Shown: in pieces, positions 22,190-34,282 of the stretch
Numbering within the stretch: the first letter of the stretch is position 1
How the letters are laid out: each line of letters opens with the position of its first letter
Source: Vesta saturnalis
Lineage: Eukaryota > Arthropoda > Insecta > Coleoptera > Lampyridae
Direction: 5' to 3'
Assembly: GCA_036346205.1 (NCBI GenBank)
Contig: JARFJB010002414.1
Location: forward strand, 1 to 64,000
DNA length: 64,000 nucleotides
Notes under the pieces: model-generated
The model's input: only the letters and a program-made list of their open reading frames with translations
Databases searched by the model: none
What the model was told of the DNA's origin: nothing
Translations under genes and position numbers: made by a program

Positions 22190-22262
22190 TATTTTGAGAC
22201 TTTCGAAATTTATTAATTTCTTCATCAGTCAATCTAAAAGATATTTACAAGTCAAAATTACT
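22190..22262 (-). ncRNA. Hammerhead-ribozyme-like core
   Basis: On the - strand CTGATGA is followed by a 6-bp stem (GAAATT..AATTTC) and then GAAAGTC. This is the order of the hammerhead conserved core (CUGANGA, stem II, GAAA, UH). An extra A sits between CTGATGA and stem II, and I could not build convincing stems I and III. Penelope-like elements are known to carry such ribozymes, and this could be the end of one. Confidence 0.25.
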
Positions 22263-22699
22263 AAATACAAAATTACTAAAATTACTTACAATGATTTGAG
22301 ATTATTATAGAAATTAAACATCTATATAAAGAAAATAGAAACTGTTAAATTAAGTACTAATAATATAATTATTTTAGCTTGGTCAATCAATTAATAACTT
22401 TATTATTAAGTAGTTTGATTATATTGTCAAATTTTGAAAGTTGATAATAAACAATATTCAAAGATATCTTTTAATTTGGTTTATTAATTTTATATTTTTA
22501 AAATTTGTAATCAAGATGTAGATTTAGAATAAATGACATTTAAATTTTGAATATCAGACCTAAATTCATTCTAAAGTATGTAGTGAAAGCAATAATTAAT
22601 CTGTATTCAAAATATTAAATTAATTTATTAAATAATATACATTAAAAATTTATTTGTATTATATTAATAATAATTATACTTAATAATAATTCTAATTAT

Positions 22700-22734
22700 T
22701 TATTATATATATATTTATATATATATATATATAT

Positions 22735-22768
<34 letters not shown>
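22700..22768. repeat. (TA)n-rich microsatellite
   Basis: Imperfect TA tract. Confidence 0.9.
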
Positions 22769-22769
<1 letters not shown>

Positions 22770-24100
22770 AGGTCATTTGGAGCCTAACATTAACAGTACG
22801 CTCTCAAAAACATAACGCGTAAATACGAATTTTAGGGTTGGGCTCCATAATATACCTTTTATATGTGCAGTATATACAGATTGGTTCTTGTCATCATGCT
22901 GCAGAGGTCGCTTTTATGTACAGCTCGTCTGAATATACTAACCAGACCTTGTGTAGCCCATGTAGTGGCAGCTATGTTCGGGCTCTTTAAGGGCTACTTC
23001 GTATATACCAAATGAGTCCGAATTTGAAACATCGATTTATTTGCAAATTATTATGTTAAGAAACGCCCACATGATGCAGTAAACAAAAATAAATATAAGA
23101 TATGTTCTAAGAAAGAAATGTCCAAAAATTAAACTATTGAAATGTTAATTGTTAGTTTAAATCATTCTTTTGTAATTGTGACATGCTATAAAATTTAGAT
23201 AACAATCAGTTTGAAACCAGTTAGTGTAGAAATAATATAAGAATATTGAAAATTCCACATAATCAATTTAAAGATATTGGTCTACTTGCGTAAGACGATT
23301 AAGCAAATGACCTTTGTTTAATGCTTAAATTATTTCGATTGGGGGAATATTTAATTATTCACAAAACTAATAAACAAAATAGGAAACTAGTATCAGTACT
23401 TACATGTGAGATAAGTTCCACGTAGATGCTACATTTTATATTGTAGTTGTCAAAATTTCAATTGTAATTTTAAAATTCAGCGTACTTTCTTAAAATTAAA
23501 TTTTGTGTGAATTATTAATATTGTATGTACCTAATAATTTTTGGCTTTTAGGTTAAAATAATGTGTGATTTGTGTTCAATTAGCTTTAACAATCAAGACG
23601 ACGCATAAATGGTTACTATTGGCTTAATTTAAATAAAAAATCTCTTATTCACGAACATTATGTATTATTGTAACACCTGTGTAGGTATAACATGTAAAAC
23701 TATCAACTACAGATTACAATTTTTGGTGTTGGTTACAAATTTATAAGTATTTGCACTAATTTCAACCCTACATTTACAATTAATGTTAACCGCGGCTTCG
23801 TCAACTACTTGGCCTGTTATTGTTAACGCAGAGTTTATTTAAAATTGGGTTAAATAGTATTACAACTTAAACATAAACATTTACTCAGTTTACAGTGTCT
23901 AAAAATCGCCCTTTAATTTAAACGTGAAACATTTTTTTCTCGCCTATAATGTCGGCCTTGTATGTTTATATTTAAAATACTCTTGTTATGGCTCTACACG
24001 GGCACTTGTAAATTCATATTTTGTAACAATTTCTTGGTATATTCTAAAAACATTGAAATGCATTGGATTATATAAGCACCCATGCGCCTATTTGTCGAAT
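22769..24100. other. Intronic sequence, nothing recognised
   Basis: AT-rich. The ORF at 23,924-24,187 runs into the 379-bp repeat and has no protein similarity that I can see. Confidence 0.5.
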
Positions 24101-24858
24101 ATGAAGTCTCCATTCCTAGTAGATCTGATAATATTGGATGTCACTGTTAACCAAGCCGACCCTGTATTTTATCCCTACAAATACTGAAATTATAAAAAAT
24201 GTGGGCTCCATATTTCTAAAAGAAATTTGGTGCTCAAATGGTTAAAAACGGCAGATACGTTCCATTACCCTCCACTTCCCTTTAAGCCTTAATTTCAACC
24301 CCTTATAAAAAATGTCAAAAACCACTCTGTGGTATCCACTATTGTTTAATGAGGAACTTATCATGCAAATTTTAATCACCTAATGCAATTAACCAGGAAA
24401 ATGATATCGACCTTCAACTCCAAGTTTCACACTCTTAAGGAGAGCATCGCGTCTTGTTTTATACCTCCACCATGTAGGCATGAAGTCTCCACTCCTAGTA
24501 GATCAGATATAATGTGATATCCTGTTAACCAAGCCGACCCTGTATTTTATCCCCACAAATACTGAAATTATAAAAAATGTGAGCTCCATATTTCTAAAAG
24601 AAATTTGGTGCTTAAATGGTTCACAACGGCAGATACGTTCCATTACCCTCCACTTCCCTTTAACCCTTAATTTCAACCCCTTATAAAAAATGTCAAAAAA
24701 CACCCTGTAGTGTCCACTCTTGTTTAGTGAGGAACTTATGATGCAAATTTTAATCTCCTAATGCAATTAACCAGGAAAATGATATCGACCTTCAACTCCA
24801 AGTTTCACACTCTTAAGGAGAGCATCTTTTCTTGTTTTACACCTCCACCATGTAGGCT
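24101..24858. repeat. 379-bp tandem duplication
   Basis: Positions 24,101-24,479 and 24,480-24,858 are head-to-tail copies, differing at a few percent of sites. Both begin ATGAAGTCTCC and end CCACCATGTAGGC. The weak ORFs here occur on both strands and are not genes. The following sequence (GGGTTGATGGGTGGATCAGT) looks like the flank of a dispersed repeat. Confidence 0.9.
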
Positions 24859-26252
24859 CTCATACCTGAAAATTTCACGTCTCTAAGTTAAATAGTTTGG
24901 ACTGTGGGTTGATGGGTGGATCAGTCAGTGATTCATGTATAAAAATTATTAAAATCGTGATAGCGTTAGTTTTCATAATAGTATTACGAAATTGTTAAAA
25001 ACAAGAGGAATACTCATTTTTTGGTTACTGTTCTAAAAATATAATTAATCCATCTAAACAACTTTTAAAATATTACGAGTATAAGGTAACATATGAGTTA
25101 TTTATGGGCTAAAGCGGTGAGCTAAACGTTACTTCGGGTCACTAGTAACTTAAGTTTTACTTGAACATTCAATGCTGTTTTTTCATTTTTTAAATTCCTT
25201 TCACTTAACTTTTCTTTAAAGACTACCTTACAAACTTATTTATTGATATTTACATTATGTTGAATGTGAAATCAGATTTATTTTGTAGAACACTGTACTC
25301 CAACAGACTGCAGCTGTTCCTTTTATGGGCATTTGCCTCATTGTATTGTTTTTCCTGCATTTTTTCGCAATGTCAGTTTAAAAGAAATTTAATTTTTCAC
25401 ATATCCCATGGGCAATGTTCACTCACCCTGATATTTAAATGTGTTAATATGATTTCCGGCGGGCGCCAGAAGTGTTGCCGAAGTATAAAGCCAGTACATA
25501 AGTCTTCATCTGTCAGACACATGTTGTAGTCAAATTAAACGGATTTACCATGTTTTTTTTGTGAAAGTATGAAGCTTTCTGCTTTTTATCGAGCATCAAT
25601 ATATGTATAAAATAATTGCCGTTTGAATGAAATGAAAATGAAATGAAACGTAATGCCTATGTTTTGATAATGTCAATTTTATCTGTCACATCAAAAGAAA
25701 ATTAAAATGAATTTTGTAAAAAATTAGTAATTTAATACTAAGACAGTTTGTTTAACATTGGTGTTAGTAAATTAATTTAGGTATTTTTTTGCAATACTTT
25801 TAAAATAGTATATTCAATTGCAGACCTTAATTACTTTAATTACATTACATTTTTGCGTTGCGTTTCACTTTTAAGAGATGTTGCACTTTAAATTAATTAA
25901 GACTTTTTTGCAAAGACGGTGTAAATATCGAAAACAAGTCATGGATGATCATATGCCTGAATACTCCATCTAAATGCCTTTCTAATGATGTGCCACACAT
26001 GGTACATTCCCTATTTTAGATTAAGGAGTTGTGGAAGTGGAAGGGAGGGGGTTGACAAATGACAGATATCTGTATCGTAAATATGTGTCCCCCTTGGAAC
26101 AAAAATCGACGTGTTTCAGCATTTCCTTAACGTCTAATGAATACTGCCAAATATCGGTGAGGACTGTTTTCTGTTGCCCACTCTGTATATATACCAAGTT
26201 TTTCAGTGCATGCGTAGATAAAGGAACGACTTCCCCGCCTTAGTTGCTACTC
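24859..26252. other. Intronic sequence, nothing recognised
   Basis: No protein-like ORF; no strong repeat. Confidence 0.5.
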
Positions 26253-26352
26253 AAAGGAAAATTAAAATCTACGGTAACCTGGGATCCAAGCTACTGTACT
26301 CTACAATCCATTGACAGGATCCTAGGTTACCGTACATTTTAATTTTCCTTTT
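26253..26352. repeat. 100-bp perfect hairpin (small MITE or hairpin RNA locus)
   Basis: AAAGGAAAATTAAAAT then CTACGGTAACCTGGGATCC is answered by GGATCCTAGGTTACCGTA then ATTTTAATTTTCCTTT. The arms are about 35 bp, with one or two mismatches and a 31-base loop. The symmetry and size suit a tiny MITE or a miRNA-like precursor. Confidence 0.8.
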
Positions 26353-27105
26353 ATTCCCATCTTGAGACAGATTGAGATTATAATTTTCACGTGGTAGAAT
26401 ACACGGCGTTTACGAAATATGAAATATCCTTATAAAATATGTCTATATTTAAACTTGCTTGAATTTGACAATACTTGTTTTTTTAATAATGCAGTTTTGT
26501 TAAAGCTAATATTAAGGAGTTTGGATGAATTAGTAAGTTTGCTTGGTCAAATCCAATTTGATTTGTGTGTTTGTAGCTCAGTTTGCCATACTGTGTGCTC
26601 TAAATAGGGATCTCTATTTTTAGATTTTGAGAAAAACGAAAAAAAAAACAAACTGATGCATTAATTGTAATATTTGGATTCTTCAAAACCATCATCAAAC
26701 TTATTTCTTACAGGTGCCATATTGGATTCAATCATCCAATATTGACTAAAAAGCGTTTTAACTTTAGCAACTATCTTAGTATAAGTCAAACGTATATTAA
26801 GAACCTCAAAAAAAAAATTTGTCATGGGGAAATCTCGTTATGTAGAAATAATGCTCTTTTGTAATCATTTTTAATCCCCGACAAAAAATAGAGGGGTGTT
26901 ATAAGTTTTTCGTAATCCCACACTGTTATTTCAATTGAACGCAACTCATTTGACAAACGTAATGTCAACGATAACGGATAAGCAGAGAGGGTGGGGAGAG
27001 TGGACACTCGAATAGAAAATCTTGAGATAAGTTTACTTCCTCCTAATTAACAAGAGGGCAGTAATAACTAAAAAATAATATATTACTGTAACTGTACAAT
27101 GCATA
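26353..27105. other. Intronic sequence, nothing recognised
   Basis: No convincing ORF or repeat. Confidence 0.5.
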
Positions 27106-27109
27106 CTTC

Positions 27110-27670
27110 GCCCCTAGGAGATCATTTTCAGCAGGCATGGTAGCCGATCATAGGCACTGAAAGGAAGTCCTTCTTTTGGAATAACAAATACTCTACTTTT
27201 TTTTTATTTTTGTGTACCGCAATGTAACTAAAACGTTTGTATTTGTTTCTTCAAAATCCTCCATGTTCAACTTCACCACCTCATCACATCTACAAGCGCC
27301 AAATATTCCACATGTCAAGATGACTTTTTCTAGCAACCGTCACATTTTCTTCTCAAAAACATCAATAATTTTTCGAATCTGCAATGTATTAATGTAACAT
27401 CCAGAATACACGATAACTACACTACACGAGTATAATACCAACCTTGAAATGCCAATATTGTCATATACCGTGAAAGTGAGTTTAACATTGAAACTTTCGC
27501 CCATAATGAAGTGGGTGAGCACACCTCCGATTTTCCCCTAACGTACGTTGATAACACGTCTTCATTATCCAAATTGATGTTCTTAATAGTAAACCGTTCT
27601 TTGAAATCTTCATATTCTTTACGATATTGCTGCCTGGTTTTTAAACACTTTTATTTCTCACTGAAATATT
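27110..27670 (-). pseudogene. Second tyrosine recombinase (Crypton-like) remnant
   Basis: Read on - from about 27,650: QQYRKEYEDFKERFTIKNI, NEDVLSTYVRGKSEV, then SPTSLWAKVSML (core-binding domain). Frames then shift. VILTCGIFGACRCDEVVKLN (about 27,330-27,270) is the Arg-I box of the catalytic domain, followed by SRVFVIPKEGLPFSAYD near 27,150. The HxxR and Tyr motifs are missing below 27,110. It is similar in plan to the + strand recombinase at 14.7 kb but covers a different set of segments. It is broken and not expressed as a protein. Confidence 0.65.
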
Positions 27671-28244
27671 TTTGAAGGTCAATGACCTTGACTATCTAGG
27701 TCAGAAAGAAAATCGATGTTTTAAAACTTGAATAACCAGTTGTCTTTCTTAAATTTAAACCTACTATATTTAATACAGTTTGAACGCGATTTCTACTTAA
27801 TCTATCTAACGGGATTTATTTAACTAATAGGAGCGGTATTAATTAAGGGAAAATAAGAATATGTTCTAGTTATTTTTCGTAACTAGGTGAAATTATAATG
27901 AGAGGTGTTTTAAGCTCTATTCTTATTTACAAACAACCACTGACGGGGTGGTGGACACACATAGCTACTAAATTTACAGGATTAATTACACAGGGGAAAT
28001 TTGATGGTTGATATTGTAGGGAGTATTTTTGTGCAGCTTGTTCACAAGGGGCAGATATCGCATGTAAACGACTTATGGAGAAATGGTGGTGGTGGTTAAA
28101 ATTTCAGGAATGATTCGTTTACTACAATGTTTATCTTTTGTTCATCGGTGGGCAGGATAGACTAAACGTTTTATCTGATATTAAAGAACGTTTGATGCGA
28201 GAATAATTCTGTAATCTGGGTTATCGCGACGTGCGATTCTTACC
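27671..28244. other. Intronic sequence, nothing recognised
   Basis: AT-rich; no feature noticed. Confidence 0.5.
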
Positions 28245-28622
28245 GAGCTGGTGGCGTAGTGGTGACACGACCTGCTTAGCATTCGGGAGGTAATGGGTTC
28301 GATTCCCGTTACCATCTACCTTGTATGAGTTTTTTCTGGGGGCTTTCCTCATACACATGTAGCGGCATGGTCCCTGCGTATATGCATACCATGTGCGGCT
28401 ACTTAGGTGAATGCTGGAGTAGTATTTTCCCCCTTAGAAGCCTAAATCCGTTTCTTCCGATCCTATCCTGACCACACCCATCCTTAATCCCACCATGCAT
28501 ATATACGTAATGTATGTATGTATGCTGGGAATCCATGATTGTGGCTGAAGGAGCTTGGGAAGCTCGAGCAGCCCGCCCTCCTCCTTGGGGAGGGAATGAA
28601 ACACGTGGCCTTTTTCTTTTCT
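28245..28622 (+). mobile_element. tRNA-derived SINE
   Basis: The head (28,245-28,318) has box A-like GTGGCGTAGTGGTGACAC, an anticodon-arm-like CTTAGCA and box B GGTTCGATTCC at tRNA spacing. A 300-bp unrelated body follows (including GCGGCATGGTCCCTGCG and CTTGGGGAGGGAATG) and a pyrimidine-rich tail (CTTTTTCTTTTCTTTT). GC content is higher than the surroundings. This is the structure of a Pol III SINE; its LINE partner is unknown. Confidence 0.75.
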
Positions 28623-28759
28623 TTTACAACGGATTCAGGACCCCGAAAAAGAGATTTCTAGAAACGGACAAATATGTAAAGTGATAGAAACTGTAATACC
28701 CACTTTGCGTGCATAATTACTAGACGAACTGGAACTTTTATATAAGAAATAATTATCGG

Positions 28760-29220
28760 ATTTTGCTCTGCGTTATCGTTTTAATTTCGGCGACACTACA
28801 CTTTTAGTAAGTTGCCCTGGCGGCGTGTGGGTATAAGTTGGTGTACAATTATGTAACTAGGATCGATTAGTAGACCTGGGCTGACAGCTCGTTGCGCTTT
28901 CTAATCGACACTGTGGGGCCCGCAGAATTCAGGCAGGCGGCTTTTCTGTCCGCTATGTCAGTGGGAAACGATACCGGGAATTAAACTTCCGCCGTAACGT
29001 TTGCCAGAGGTGTTGTAAATAAAACGTACATGCAGGTGAGTTTAAACGGCAGCAGGCCAGGGTGTACAGGAGTATTTGAGAAGGAATCTGATGCGGAATT
29101 CGCTCTCGGTAGCGTGCCTGGTGGTTTTATGGAAATTTGCGGCTTCCGGTAGTGGCGGTAGTTTAGAGATTGGTGGCCGCGCCAGAAGTGGTACTGGAGG
29201 GGACAACTGACGTAGAAAAT
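28760..29220. other. GC-richer, CpG-containing island
   Basis: The stretch is clearly less AT-rich than its surroundings and has many CG dinucleotides (for example GGTGGCCGCGCC). No long credible ORF: the 137-codon frame on - has no protein-like features. It could be an alternative promoter region or part of an unrecognised repeat. Confidence 0.35.
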
Positions 29221-31640
29221 TCTTACTATTTTCGGAACGACGTCGGAGGGAATAATTATTTGAAATTCTGCAATTTTTAGTAATATTGAGTTAATTAGCG
29301 AATAATTAATTACAAAAAAATAGGTAAAGGACTTCGGATATTTACAGCCTTCCCCTTCGCAATTTAAATTGCTTATAATTATTAACAAGAACAAGACTTT
29401 TTAATAAACGGTTGCCTTATAAAAATATTAAAAAATTAGTAGGGGACTGACAGTCTGAATGATGTATATTTTAAACAGCGTAGGAATAGAAGTTTTAACA
29501 AAAGAACGAAACTACAAAACGAACAAAATATGGTTTCGTATAACATATTTTAAAAATATTAAGTGAAGGGAGACTGGCATGTTTGTAGTCTCGTAACTTG
29601 CATTCCGTGTAATTTTTAAGTCAAACAACTAAACGGTACATAACCGGCATAAAACAGTATCGGTAATCAAAAGTAAGTTGGGGGCGTGTCCTTGGCCGCC
29701 AATTTGAATTTGATCCCAGCTCGTGTAACGATCAGAACAAACCTTTGTATTGTGAGTACTACTAAACGGAACAAAATAGAAATAATATTTCTAGGTGATT
29801 ATAATTATTTTTTTCAAAAGAATAGGGGAGGGGGGCGGCGGCATGGATCTCTTGCAAAACAATATGGATATACTATATGATAAACATTGATCATGGTATT
29901 TGTTTTACACGGTGTTAGAATGAACCTTCAATGCTTCAATACTAGATGATGCACGTCGGTGCAATAACTTATCTTTTTAAATATGCAGCTCTTTTATTTG
30001 ATATTATTTTATAAGCAATGCGTGAAGTTGTTTACTATTATTCATATTACAACACTTTGCATTTATTCATTTATCAGAAATATTGATCACATTCATTATA
30101 TGCATTTCACATCACTTTTTTTGTTATTCTGCATGGATTTACAAAAATTGAAATCAAATCGAATTAAACTGATTAGTATGATTTTTTTAATTCAAATTCC
30201 AAAACGTGAGACTTAACGTTTCAAGTGATCATCTATAAGCGAGCCTAAATTTAGTTTTTCTGTGCTACATTTATTTGCAAGTGACCTTTCGTATGTGGAT
30301 TTTGTCAAGTGAATGTATGTTTGAACAGACCTGGAATCTCGCTAAAAGGGAAAAAAGAAATGTAAAGTTGTATGTTATTTAATATGACCGGCCGTTAAAA
30401 TTGCAGTCTTCTCTCTCCCGTACTAGAATTGAATATTGTGCTGGGTAACCGTCTCGCCGAAATCACGTTTGGCCGAACGCCAAATATTGAGTGACATGTT
30501 TGTTTTTAAATTGTTCCAACCAATGTGAGTTTTTCACTCTTCTCACATGCCTATTAACGTTACCGTGGTTTGTGAAGGTGGCTTCTTCTGAAAGTGGTGG
30601 TATACGGGAACAATTCTAGTTTCTTTGTATATCTTTACGTTCCAGTCACAAACTACTACTCGATTATAAAAATAATGGCTAAGGAGATCCTGATGCAATA
30701 AAATATGATATTGATGATCATAACAGTATTATTAGAATGCTAGTTTGAGTGCTTACATGAGGGTTTTAGGCAAAAGTACAGCTATTTCGTTAGTCGTAGG
30801 TGTTTTTTAGATTGTACAGTTTCATACACAGTAAAAGGCAGAACAACACTGAAGATTACTTTGAAAAGGCTTAGCATATAAGGTATTGTCAATATTATGT
30901 TTGCATTCACCATGAATTAAAATAATTTGCAGTTCAATTTAATTACCACTGCGCCATCTAGGACAATTAGAAAATAATGTTTCTTTATTGTTAAACTATT
31001 TTGTAGTAAAACCGGAGTGTTTTTCTTGCCAAACAAACCTTGACCAATTTCTCACGACAGTAACGTCATCTACAAAGATTCTCAATTTTTTTTCGAATTA
31101 AATATAAAAATCCCATTTAAGATTTCAAATTTATTTTCCACCTTCTTTAAAAATGTCTAAAGTATTAACTTTTCATCGGGAAGATTTTTCTTGCCGTTTA
31201 CTTTTAACCCCAGACGTAAACAGAGGGATGTAAGTTTAACTTGTGTATTGTATCTGTGGCATCGTAGCTCCCTAACGAATGAACTGATTTTAATTGAGTT
31301 GTTTTTGTTTCAAAGTTGCCTTGATCGAGAGTGTTCTTAGCTATGATTCACGACAAGTTTTTACTTTTTAAAGGTTTTTTTGGGTCGGGGTTTTTTAAAT
31401 TTTGTAAAATTTGCTTGTTTGAGTATTTCGATGTTCACACTTAAATCGGCCACTTTATATTGTCGATAAATATGTCAATCCAAGTACTCCTGGACTGGGT
31501 ATCAAGTACAATAAAAGTACTCGAAGTACACTGATTGTGTACAAGTGTTTGAATACTACACTGACTGATTAATCTATAGCGTTATGTAAAGAAATATATT
31601 AAAGATATTGTATTTTAATGAAGTATTAAAAATATCTGCC
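29221..31640. other. Intronic sequence, nothing recognised
   Basis: AT-rich, with only short chance ORFs. Confidence 0.5.
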
Positions 31641-31647
31641 TGAATAC

Positions 31648-31658
31648 CCCCCCCCCCC

Positions 31659-31689
<31 letters not shown>

Positions 31690-31690
31690 G
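31648..31690. repeat. (C)n followed by (TA)n microsatellite
   Basis: A run of about 13 C joins a run of TA units, followed by GGGTGATTCATTAAGGATGG. Confidence 0.9.
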
Positions 31691-32264
31691 GGTGATTCAT
31701 TAAGGATGGCCTATTAAGACGAATATGGAAAACTACTTACAAGAATTACGAAAATTTGCATTTCTCAATTTTCAGTGATCTTTCTTTTAAAGAAAGCGAG
31801 GCTTTTACCTTCGTCGTATTAAATAGACCGCCTCGCAAATCTTTTTTTCTCTCATTTTCTTTTTTTATATATTCGTCGTTTTTTATTACAATCTGACATT
31901 TCCAAAAAAAAAAAAATTTTCCATGCCTAATCAAACAATTGTTTCTTCCTTCCCCTTGCTTCACTCTCGTTCAAAAATTGATTTCCGCTTTCTATCTCTT
32001 GAATTCTTTTCTTTTTTTTCTAATCTTTTGATATCCTATACGAAATGTCACTACTAATACAATTTTAAATTATCAAATTCTTAAAATGAAAATTCACATC
32101 CTTTTTGCCTTATTTGTATATATATATATATACAGGACGATCTGGTTACTGCTTATTCGATCTAGCGGTACCCACGTTTGTTCGTGTATCTGTTTCACTT
32201 GCATTCTTCTTTCTAAAGCAAATTTTAGCAGTATTTTCCCATTTTCATTTGATTCTTCATGTAA

Positions 32265-32760
32265 GCTTCCTTTTCCTAAGGCTGGGTATAGATGTCTTCT
32301 TTTCCTAGGTTTGCGTTAAAGTCTCCCATAATTACTTTAATATCTTGTCTTGATACGTCTTCGAAAACTTCCTTTAACTTCTCATAGAAATCCTCTTTAC
32401 TCTCTTAATCTGCCACTTCTGTTGGTGCATGCGCATTTATTATACTGAGCTTGATGTGCTGCCCTCACATTCTTAGGTAACTAATTCTCTCATTTATCCC
32501 ATTAAAATTGATTATTTGATCTTTGTACATTTCTGCTACTAAAAACCCCGTTCCTAGTTTATTTTCCTTTCCCCCTTTCCCTAATAAGATGTATTTGTGG
32601 ATGTTCTGGCAGTGTTCTCCTTTCAGGCTCAGTTCTTGGATGACCAATATGTCAACATTATTTTTTTCCGTTTCTGTACTTAACTGTTATAACTTTCCAG
32701 CTCCGTAAACTCCCTTTACGTTCCATGTTCCGATTACCATACTTTCTTTTTCCTGTCTTA
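32265..32760 (-). pseudogene. LINE AP-endonuclease domain
   Basis: On - from about 32,745: VIGTWNVKGVYGAGKL, then NNVDILVIQELSLKGEH, LLGKGGKENKLGTGFLVAE and GINERISYLRM. A shift near 32,465 leads to NAHAPTEVAD, then KEDFYEKLKEVFEDVSRQD and IKVIMGDFNANLGKED. The WNVRG, QE..KG, GTGF, HAPT and GDFNA boxes are those of apurinic-type endonucleases of non-LTR retrotransposons. The Asn and catalytic Glu/Asp are mostly present, but the frame is broken. RT is absent downstream. Confidence 0.85.
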
Positions 32761-32900
32761 GTTTTTTTGTGTTCATGTTTTATTTTCCTTTGTTACTTTG
32801 TTCATTTTCGCTACTGTTTCTGTCATCCGATATCCGTCTTTTGTCATTTTTGTTAGTTTTTTGATATGTTCGTCTTTATCAGCCTTCCTCCTGTATCCGA

Positions 32901-33233
32901 TCACTCATAGTTGATTCCTTCTACATTTACCTTTGAAATCCTACTCTTGTTCTCTTTCCTCTGTTTTTTTAATTCTCGGGCTGCTTTCCTTATTGCAAGT
33001 TGTACTCTTTGCTCTTCTGCTGTTAGGTCACTATCTATGTAAACATTCCTTCGCAGCTTCTGTTTCTGTTTAAGGATTTCTACCTTTTGTTCAAAATTTT
33101 CACATTTCACAACTGTAACGTTCGCTTCCGTTTTACCCACTTTGTAGGTTTCTAGTACATTCGTTTCTATCCCCATCTCTTTTTTGAAAAACTCCCTAAC
33201 TTTCTCTTTTAAGCAGAGAACATTTAAGGTCAC
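32901..33233 (-). pseudogene. LINE ORF1-type (L1-like) protein fragment
   Basis: The frame shows LKEKVREFFKKEMGIETN, then KVGKTEANVTVVKCENFEQK and KLRRNVYIDSDLTAEEQRVQ, then a lysine-rich basic end. This is the RNA-binding ORF1-like pattern found just 5' of the endonuclease in some insect LINEs. It is about 110 residues, so N-terminally truncated. It ends about 140 bases before the endonuclease on the same strand. Confidence 0.65.
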
Positions 33234-33358
33234 CTAAAGATGTTTCAAACCCATTATCATCTTCCGTAGTGTATAAGTTATCTTGTTCATGTGGAAAAGT
33301 ATACATTGGAACCATAAAACGTAGCTTTGATACATGACGTAAAGAACATGAAATTTTG

Positions 33359-33600
33359 TAGATTAGGTCAACCACTGAGGTCTGCGGTAGCTGACCATAC
33401 CTTAAATAATTTAAATCATGACATTCAATTTGACAATATGGAAATATTGTCAATACAAACTCATTATTATGTTCGTTTACAACGTGAAGTTATTGAGACA
33501 TATAAACATCCTAATAATTTTAATAGACAAGAAGAAAATCTCCGTTTAAATAGGTTTTGGCATCTTATAATTAAAAAAGTCATAATGGTACGTCTTGATT
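33359..33600 (+). pseudogene. Penelope-like element, C-terminal fragment
   Basis: SAVADHTLNNLNHDIQFDNM, then THYYVRLQREVIETYKHPN and NFNRQEENLRLNRFWHLI, is the conserved tail after the GIY-YIG domain of Penelope-like elements. The GIY-YIG and RT parts are absent. About 600 bases downstream is a hammerhead-like core (34,184-34,212). Confidence 0.7.
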
Positions 33601-34183
33601 TTAATTTTAATTTTAGCTTTTAGTATGCCTAGGTTTTTTGCTGTTTTTTCCTAGACCTTGAAGTAAATGCTTTACCAATTATATGTTAAATTACCACAGC
33701 AGTATAATTTAACATAAGAAGTTGAAATTAAAATTCAAATAAAAATTTACATAAAACGTTCTGTATTATGTTTTTCATTGTTAAATAGCACTTGTACTTA
33801 TTGACAAAGCTATTTCTTTGTTGGATTATTTTAATTGATGTCGTGTTTATATTTGTGAAGCTTCTATCAATTTCAAATTGAAGTTGTTTACAACTTTACA
33901 CTTACATCATAACTTGATTAAATTTTGTTAAATTTGTTTTTTGGTGGACGTTTTTCATCGTTAGCCTTCGACCGTTAGAGGGTGATTTGTCATCTTCAAG
34001 ACAGTTTAACAATATTTAACTTTTTAATGATATAGTTATTTTTTACTAAAATTATATTCCATAGTTGGCTTTATACGTTTATTAATCTGTTATATTAATA
34101 GCAGGCTTATGTTTATGTTTTATTTTTCAAATTTCATAAAATTGTTTCAACATATTTAACAATTTTAATAGATAGTATTACTA

Positions 34184-34212
34184 TTGACGAAGATAACTGT
34201 GTTATCGAAACG
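34184..34212 (+). ncRNA. Hammerhead-ribozyme-like core
   Basis: TTGACGA is followed by a 6-bp stem (GATAAC..GTTATC) and GAAAC. It has the same layout as the - strand motif at 22.2 kb, including the extra A before stem II. It lies on the same strand and downstream of a Penelope-like fragment, where such ribozymes are known. C3 of the core is U here, so activity is doubtful. Confidence 0.35.
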
Positions 34213-34282
34213 TTTAGATTGTATTACATGAATATACAAATACACCATTAAAACTTCAAATTAAGATAAGTATTTTACTAAT

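Noticed and set aside
28981..29394. 137-codon - strand ORF
   Set aside because: No protein-like motif and it spans both a GC-rich island and AT-rich DNA; probably a chance frame.
32086..32708. Plus-strand ORFs of 60-77 codons
   Set aside because: They overlap the clear LINE endonuclease on -, or are (TA)n read as Tyr-Ile.
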